A stretch of DNA of 9,385 nt from Candidatus Pacearchaeota archaeon. GTDB lineage: Archaea; Nanobdellota; Nanobdellia; Pacearchaeales; GW2011-AR1. The stretch lies in NCBI GenBank assembly GCA_016234025.1, contig JACQLL010000050.1, positions 1-9,385 on the forward strand. The letters run 5' to 3'. Under the pieces are notes generated by a model. The model saw nothing but the letters and a program-made list of their open reading frames with translations, was not told where the DNA came from and did not search any database. The position numbers and the translations under genes were made by a program. How positions within the stretch are numbered: position 1 is the first letter of the stretch; every line of letters begins with the position of its first letter. This document shows, in pieces, positions 5,893-9,385 of the stretch.

Positions 5893-6819
5893 ATGAATAA
5901 ACCAATGAGATTAGATGAAGTGCTCGGCAGATTTGAGAAACAAATTTCGCAAGCAGGAAATTTTGCACGAGAGATAATTTTACGCAGAGCGAATCTTCAC
6001 GAAATGGATGCATACGCTTCTTTCATGCAATCTCTTCTTAAATATACCGAAAGTCCTGGAATGGATGGCGAAGAACTCGTAAGCAAACTAAACTCTGCAA
6101 GAGAGTCATTTAATCTCGAAACTCAAACCACTGAAGAAACACCGAGAACAAAGCCCAAAAAAGACACCGAAGAAAAAAATCTATCTTATAAAGGGGCAGT
6201 AGAAAAATGGCAAAAAAGAGACGAAGAAGCAGGCAGAGAAAAGGTCGAAGAGCAAAGCTACAGATTTAGAATAAGAACCCATGCTCAAAAAGGAAATCTA
6301 AAAACCGTAAGACAAAACGGAAGAATAGTTTCGATCAACCCAGAATCTCTCGATAATTTAATAGAAAAATTCCCTTACAGGGCTCTGCAACAAAAACTAA
6401 AAAGAAAAAATAGAAGAAGTTTAGCTCAACCAAAAAACTTTCGCGAATGGCTAACTCCGAAAGAAGCAATTGATTTTTACAGAGTTACAGAAAAACTGAA
6501 TGATATAAAAACAGAAGAAGTTACAGACAGAAATTACAGAGACAGAATAGCAAGAGCGGTAAAAAAAATGAAAATTTCTGTGAAAGATGAAGGTCAATAT
6601 TTAAACAGAGACGATTTGTTGGGCGTTATCGGTACAAGAATTGGACTCAAGTCAAAAACTTCTGTCGAAAAAAGAAAAGGAGTTTACAAACAGCTCGTCG
6701 ATATTGTTAAAAATGAAGGAGCAGATATAAACGAAGTTTTGGATAGATTGAAAATAATCGGAAAACAAGCACAGGGCTATAGAATGGCTTATAAAAGATA
6801 CTCAAGAAGAGGTAATTGA
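5893..6819 (+). CDS. Unrecognised basic protein, first gene of the GHKL operon
   Basis: The product is 308 aa; I do not recognise the family. Visible layout: a helical N-terminal part (1-70, with FAREIILRRANLHEMDAYASFMQSLL); a Thr/Glu/Lys-rich linker (75-120) that looks disordered; and a small beta-containing segment (YRFRIRTHAQKGNLKTVRQNGRIVSINPESL, about 123-153). A strongly basic helical C-terminal half follows (155-308), with LTPKEAIDFYRVTEKL and NRDDLLGVIGTRIGLKSKTSVEKRKGVYKQL, which may be helix-turn-helix-like. The protein ends in KRYSRRGN. There are no cysteines, signal peptide or membrane helices. The many Lys and Arg residues suggest nucleic-acid binding (inference). The reading frame stays open back to 5593, but that part is the GC-rich island and is not coding-like, and the TATA box at 5864-5871 fits the ATG at 5893. 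Its stop at 6817-6819 lies 2 nt before the next ATG. Confidence 0.7.
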   Translation: MNKPMRLDEVLGRFEKQISQAGNFAREIILRRANLHEMDAYASFMQSLLKYTESPGMDGEELVSKLNSARESFNLETQTTEETPRTKPKKDTEEKNLSYKGAVEKWQKRDEEAGREKVEEQSYRFRIRTHAQKGNLKTVRQNGRIVSINPESLDNLIEKFPYRALQQKLKRKNRRSLAQPKNFREWLTPKEAIDFYRVTEKLNDIKTEEVTDRNYRDRIARAVKKMKISVKDEGQYLNRDDLLGVIGTRIGLKSKTSVEKRKGVYKQLVDIVKNEGADINEVLDRLKIIGKQAQGYRMAYKRYSRRGN

Positions 6820-6824
6820 TTATG
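6809..6824 (+). promoter_or_regulatory. Shine-Dalgarno site deciding the start of the second gene
   Basis: GAGGT at 6809-6813 sits 8 nt before the ATG at 6822-6824. The same GAGGT with the same 8-nt gap (7687-7691 to 7700) precedes the GHKL ATPase gene, so internal genes of this operon use Shine-Dalgarno initiation while the first gene is leaderless. Confidence 0.6.
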
Positions 6825-7703
6825 ACTTTAGAGGATTACGCACAGGCTTTTGCTGAATGGATGAACGAACATCCGGAAAAAAATTTGGAGATACTAAAAG
6901 TTTTTTCACGCAAAACAATTCGAGATATAAGTTCAGGAAGAAAACCCGTAGAAAAACTTCCAACCGGACAAAGAATCCGTCTTTATGATATAACTGGCTT
7001 GAAATTTTTCAGCCCAGGAGATGAGTTGGAATACCACCCTAAAGATTTAGATATGAAAGCGATTATAAAAGGAGACCAACCGCGCTCATTGATAGCTATG
7101 AGGATAGAATACGACGGGAAAAACTTTAGTAGTGTCGCCACGGAACTCGGTGTTACCAGAAATAAACTAAGAAGATATTTAGACACCGAAGAGATTAGCG
7201 AATCAGCTCAAAGAGGTGTGGAAAGCCTACTTATCGCATATTATGCACGCTCCGGCGAAGCGCACCCTGTTGAGCCAGAAACAACACGCGCTGCAAAAAG
7301 AATAAAAAGAATCTTTTCTCGAACCGAATATCCTAACAATGATTTTATCACGCAAGCAAGCCAAGCATTGCAGGAATTAAAAAATGCAGTCGATGCTGTA
7401 AAAACAGAAATGGGAAACAGATTGCCCTCGCATCTCGTTTCAAAGTTTTATCTCGAGAGTGCTAAACCAACCTTAGAAGAAAGAATAGACGCTGTCGCAA
7501 CGGCGATAAGCGTTCTGGCAGACCAAACAAATTATTTCAGAGAAGCTACCAAGGGAGAGAGATTAGCGCTTGCAGATTCACTCGATATGGACGAGTGGGG
7601 ATACGTAGCAGGTATCCTGCCAAGAATAAACCAGAAGGAAAGTTTTGAAACCGTGATGCGTCTAATGCCGCGGCCAACAAAAAGCAGAGGTAAAAGAAAA
7701 TGA
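6822..7703 (+). CDS. Protein with two putative helix-turn-helix segments, second gene of the GHKL operon
   Basis: The product is 293 aa and its family is not recognised as a whole. Residues about 24-62 (FSRKTIRDISSGRKPVEKLP then RIRLYDITGLKFF) have the form of an Xre-like helix-turn-helix: a Thr/Ile-containing helix, a 'SGRKPV' turn and an 'R-LY-ITGL' helix. A second candidate lies at about 91-122 (NFSSVATELGVTRNKLRRYL). The rest (125-293) is mainly helical, with a basic C-terminus (PRPTKSRGKRK). No enzymatic motif is visible. It is likely a sequence-specific DNA-binding partner or regulator of the operon (inference). Start choice: GAGGT at 6809-6813 is 8 nt before the ATG at 6822. An in-frame TTG at 6816, only 2 nt from that Shine-Dalgarno sequence, is less likely. 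The 3' end overlaps the GHKL ATPase start in an ATGA (7700-7703). Confidence 0.72.
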   Translation: MTLEDYAQAFAEWMNEHPEKNLEILKVFSRKTIRDISSGRKPVEKLPTGQRIRLYDITGLKFFSPGDELEYHPKDLDMKAIIKGDQPRSLIAMRIEYDGKNFSSVATELGVTRNKLRRYLDTEEISESAQRGVESLLIAYYARSGEAHPVEPETTRAAKRIKRIFSRTEYPNNDFITQASQALQELKNAVDAVKTEMGNRLPSHLVSKFYLESAKPTLEERIDAVATAISVLADQTNYFREATKGERLALADSLDMDEWGYVAGILPRINQKESFETVMRLMPRPTKSRGKRK

Positions 7704-9244
7704 GTGCAGTAAGAAAAGTCAGAATGTCTGCCGCAGGACAAGACAGGGCAATACTCGAACTTGCAAGACAATACCCTCCGATGCACTCTCTTAGAGAGTA
7801 TGTTACAAATAGTATAGACGCTATTTATGCAAACGCAGTGCCGGGCGGAATCGCGCGCGTTACTCTTGACACAAGGGGCTCGCGAGTTATTATTTATGAT
7901 AACGGAACCGGGATGTCAATGGAAAAATTATTATCTCTTCCTATTAGAGTAGGAGAATCAGAAAAAATAGGACTTCCTAATCAAAGAGGCGAAAAGGCGC
8001 TAGGCCTGTTAGCTTTCGGCTCTGTAGGCCAGTGGATGGAAATCATAACAAGACAACCCGGAGCAGATGACTACGGTTCGTTAAGATATGAAATAAACAA
8101 GTCAGGAGAAGGAATCGATTATAAAGAAGGCAGTTTAGACGACGCCAGCATGAAAAGCTCTGGCTTTGGAGAACCTTTCAATCAAGGAACAAGAGTTATC
8201 CTGCACGTCGATAAAAATAAGATGAAACACTTCAATCAAACTGCTGTAAAAAGAGAGCTAAGAGAGATTTATCTTCCTTTACTTATGAAAAAAGTAATGA
8301 ACATAGAATTTTCAGAAGGCGACGGTGAATCAGAAGAACTAAAACCTATTGAATTTAAAGGCGAGAAAGTTTTCCTTGGCCACATTCCTTTCGACGTAAC
8401 AAGCGGAAGAGAAACAAAACAATGTCTCATTTATGCAGGGCTTTGGCTTGACTTGGCTAAGAAAAACGGAAGAATAGGGGTCTACAGCAAAGGTGTAAGG
8501 GTCTATGAGGATATTTCAAAAATGTTCGACGAGGATATAGCAAACTCGGACTTCTGGAACTGCGGACGGATATCGGGATTTATAGAAGAGCCAAACTTGC
8601 TCTTAACCCTCGGAAGAGACAAGATAGACGAGCAAAGAAGCGGGAATATATACGGGGGACTTATTGAAAATCTAGTCACTCTCGGAAGTAAACTATGGCC
8701 GGATATAAAGCAAAGGATTTCTTCTGACAGAAATTTAAAAGGACAGACAGCACTGCAAAAAGCATACGGCTTGTTAAAAGCCGCCTTCCAAGAACTTGAA
8801 CCGTTTGGAATAAAACCAAGCAGACAAGGAAGCAGACAAAAAGAATCAGAGCAAAATAAAATAAAAATCAAGTGGGGCATAAAAGAACCACAAAAAGTAA
8901 CGAACAAAAAGAAAAAGAAATGGCAGTTTGGAATTCCTGAAATTTCTGATTTCGACATGGCGGAAGAAAATCTAAGAAGTAAAACCGTTTACAGAGGTCA
9001 TCGACCAGTCGCATCTCTAAACTCCGGACATCGTGACTGGAAGAGAATCGTCGAGGGCTCTCCAGAATCGATTGAGGCAGTTCAATATGTTGTAAGGCAA
9101 TTAGCTTTTCAGGAAGCGTTTACCGAGAGTAATATCGCACGCACAATAGGTGAAGTTGTTTACTCCGGTTCAGATGAACAAGTTGCAGACATAGAAAGGC
9201 GCGCCGACGACTTGTTCTTCAAGGTCATGGAAAAAATAGAATAG
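7700..9244 (+). CDS. GHKL (Hsp90/MORC/MutL-type) ATPase, third gene of the operon
   Basis: The product is 514 aa with a clear Bergerat ATP-binding fold. N box LREYVTNSIDA (31-41) has Glu33 as candidate catalytic base, Asn37 for Mg and Asp40. G1 is DNGTGM (67-72). The glycine-rich lid RGEKALGLLAFG (96-107) is a variant of G2, and GTRVIL (163-168) is G3. A transducer-like (S5-fold) region follows (about 220-330), with GVYSKGVRVYED and SGFIEEPNLLLTLGRDKID; Arg306 or Lys308 could be the sensor that contacts gamma-phosphate. A Lys-rich linker (370-408) leads to a helical C-terminal domain (430-514). There, ASLNSGHRDW and VVRQLAFQEAF recall the 'N-x-x-H' plus helix module at the end of several prokaryotic GHKL ATPases. 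No histidine-kinase phosphoacceptor and no MutL endonuclease motif is seen. By family it should be an ATP-gated dimeric clamp. Acting with the two basic or HTH proteins upstream, DNA clamping or remodelling is the likeliest job (inference). Confidence 0.85.
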   Translation: MSAVRKVRMSAAGQDRAILELARQYPPMHSLREYVTNSIDAIYANAVPGGIARVTLDTRGSRVIIYDNGTGMSMEKLLSLPIRVGESEKIGLPNQRGEKALGLLAFGSVGQWMEIITRQPGADDYGSLRYEINKSGEGIDYKEGSLDDASMKSSGFGEPFNQGTRVILHVDKNKMKHFNQTAVKRELREIYLPLLMKKVMNIEFSEGDGESEELKPIEFKGEKVFLGHIPFDVTSGRETKQCLIYAGLWLDLAKKNGRIGVYSKGVRVYEDISKMFDEDIANSDFWNCGRISGFIEEPNLLLTLGRDKIDEQRSGNIYGGLIENLVTLGSKLWPDIKQRISSDRNLKGQTALQKAYGLLKAAFQELEPFGIKPSRQGSRQKESEQNKIKIKWGIKEPQKVTNKKKKKWQFGIPEISDFDMAEENLRSKTVYRGHRPVASLNSGHRDWKRIVEGSPESIEAVQYVVRQLAFQEAFTESNIARTIGEVVYSGSDEQVADIERRADDLFFKVMEKIE

Positions 9245-9250
9245 ATATAA

Positions 9251-9291
9251 CGAGAGACCAAAATATTTCTCCATTGTTTTTTGTTCTCTCG
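9251..9291. repeat. Long inverted repeat just after the GHKL operon
   Basis: CGAGAGA (9251-9257) pairs with TCTCTCG (9285-9291). After one C/T mismatch the arms continue as CAAAA with TTTTG, giving about 12 bp with a 15-nt loop. It begins 6 bp after the stop codon of the GHKL gene. A run of six T (9277-9282) lies inside the 3' arm, not after it, so this is not a bacterial-type terminator. Confidence 0.6.
9277..9282 (+). terminator. T tract, possible archaeal terminator of the GHKL operon
   Basis: Six consecutive T about 33 nt after the stop codon are the only T tract on the plus strand downstream of the operon in this window. Archaeal termination at T tracts makes this a candidate, but read-through into the hairpins that follow is possible. 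Confidence 0.3.
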
Positions 9292-9297
9292 AATACC

Positions 9298-9378
9298 TCA
9301 AGAATGCTGACAGTTGCATTCTTGACGGCCCCGAGAACCTGCGCAAAGCAGAAAAGGTTCTCGGTGTAGCAACTGACA
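9298..9378. ncRNA. Candidate structured RNA element: two perfect 10-bp hairpins with possible pseudoknot
   Basis: TCAAGAATGC (9298-9307) and GCATTCTTGA (9316-9325) form a perfect 10-bp stem with the 8-nt loop TGACAGTT. CCGAGAACCT (9331-9340) and AGGTTCTCGG (9355-9364) form a second perfect 10-bp stem, with a loop that can itself fold (CTGC/GCAG). Downstream AACTG (9371-9375) is complementary to CAGTT in the first loop. Extended to CAGTTGC/GCAACTG (9311-9317 and 9369-9375), this pairing would instead break part of the first stem. The density of perfect complementarity is far above chance for 80 bp. It could be a structured RNA, the folded end of a mobile element, or the leader of a gene beyond the window. 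Confidence 0.45.
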
Positions 9379-9385
9379 ATTTGGG

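Noticed and set aside
6816..6821. TTG start 6 nt upstream for the HTH-containing gene
   Set aside because: It lies only 2 nt after the GAGGT Shine-Dalgarno sequence, whereas the ATG at 6822 has the optimal 8-nt spacing, also seen for the next gene.
8503..8958. 151-codon minus-strand reading frame opposite the GHKL ATPase gene
   Set aside because: It is antisense to a convincing coding region, with Phe/Ser/Leu-rich composition typical of shadow frames.
9251..9375. CRISPR array or attC-like integron site
   Set aside because: The three hairpins have different sequences and spacing, so there is no direct repeat unit. The arms lack the R/L core boxes expected of attC sites.
9170..9379. Minus-strand 69-codon frame at the right edge
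   Set aside because: It covers the hairpin cluster and the end of the ATPase gene. Its sequence is dictated by the inverted repeats and shows no protein features.

Overview
The window looks like chromosomal DNA of an uncultivated archaeon, most plausibly a DPANN-type lineage such as Pacearchaeota or Woesearchaeota (inference). The archaeal signs are two class III (archaellin/EppA-type) prepilin signal peptides, a FlaI/TadA-like secretion ATPase paired with two TadC-like membrane proteins, and TATA boxes about 25-30 bp upstream of start codons with almost no leader, as in archaeal leaderless mRNAs. The DNA is AT-rich apart from one sharply GC-rich intergenic patch.

Layout: (1) 41-553 (+), a small PD-(D/E)XK nuclease-like protein with its own leaderless promoter and no methyltransferase in view. 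(2) 558-4651 (-), a tightly overlapping four-gene operon for a type IV-pilus-like machine. In transcription order it encodes a membrane-anchored winged-helix protein, the ATPase, and two TadC/GspF-like platform proteins. (3) 4652-4689, a 38-bp divergent promoter region with two interleaved TATA boxes. (4) 4690-5492 (+), two overlapping genes for class III pilin-like proteins. (5) 5493-5892, a 400-bp intergenic region holding a roughly 67% GC structured patch (5551-5710) and further inverted repeats, ending in a strong TATA box. (6) 5893-9244 (+), a three-gene operon: a basic protein of unknown function, a protein with two predicted helix-turn-helix segments, and a GHKL (Hsp90/MORC/MutL-type) ATPase. 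(7) 9245-9385, three consecutive hairpins with a possible pseudoknot, running up to the window edge.

Regions 2-4 form one functional unit. The pilins are made from the right-hand promoter. The ATPase and platform proteins that would assemble them are made from the left-hand promoter, with a membrane winged-helix protein as first gene and possible regulator or coupling factor. The two promoters occupy the same DNA and probably exclude one another.

Region 6 is the best candidate for an undescribed system. Its genes are coupled by 3-4 nt overlaps and near-identical Shine-Dalgarno spacing, and it pairs a GHKL ATPase with two putative nucleic-acid-binding partners. It lies between two structured non-coding elements. 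Its role (DNA remodelling, defence, chromosome or plasmid maintenance) cannot be decided from the sequence alone.
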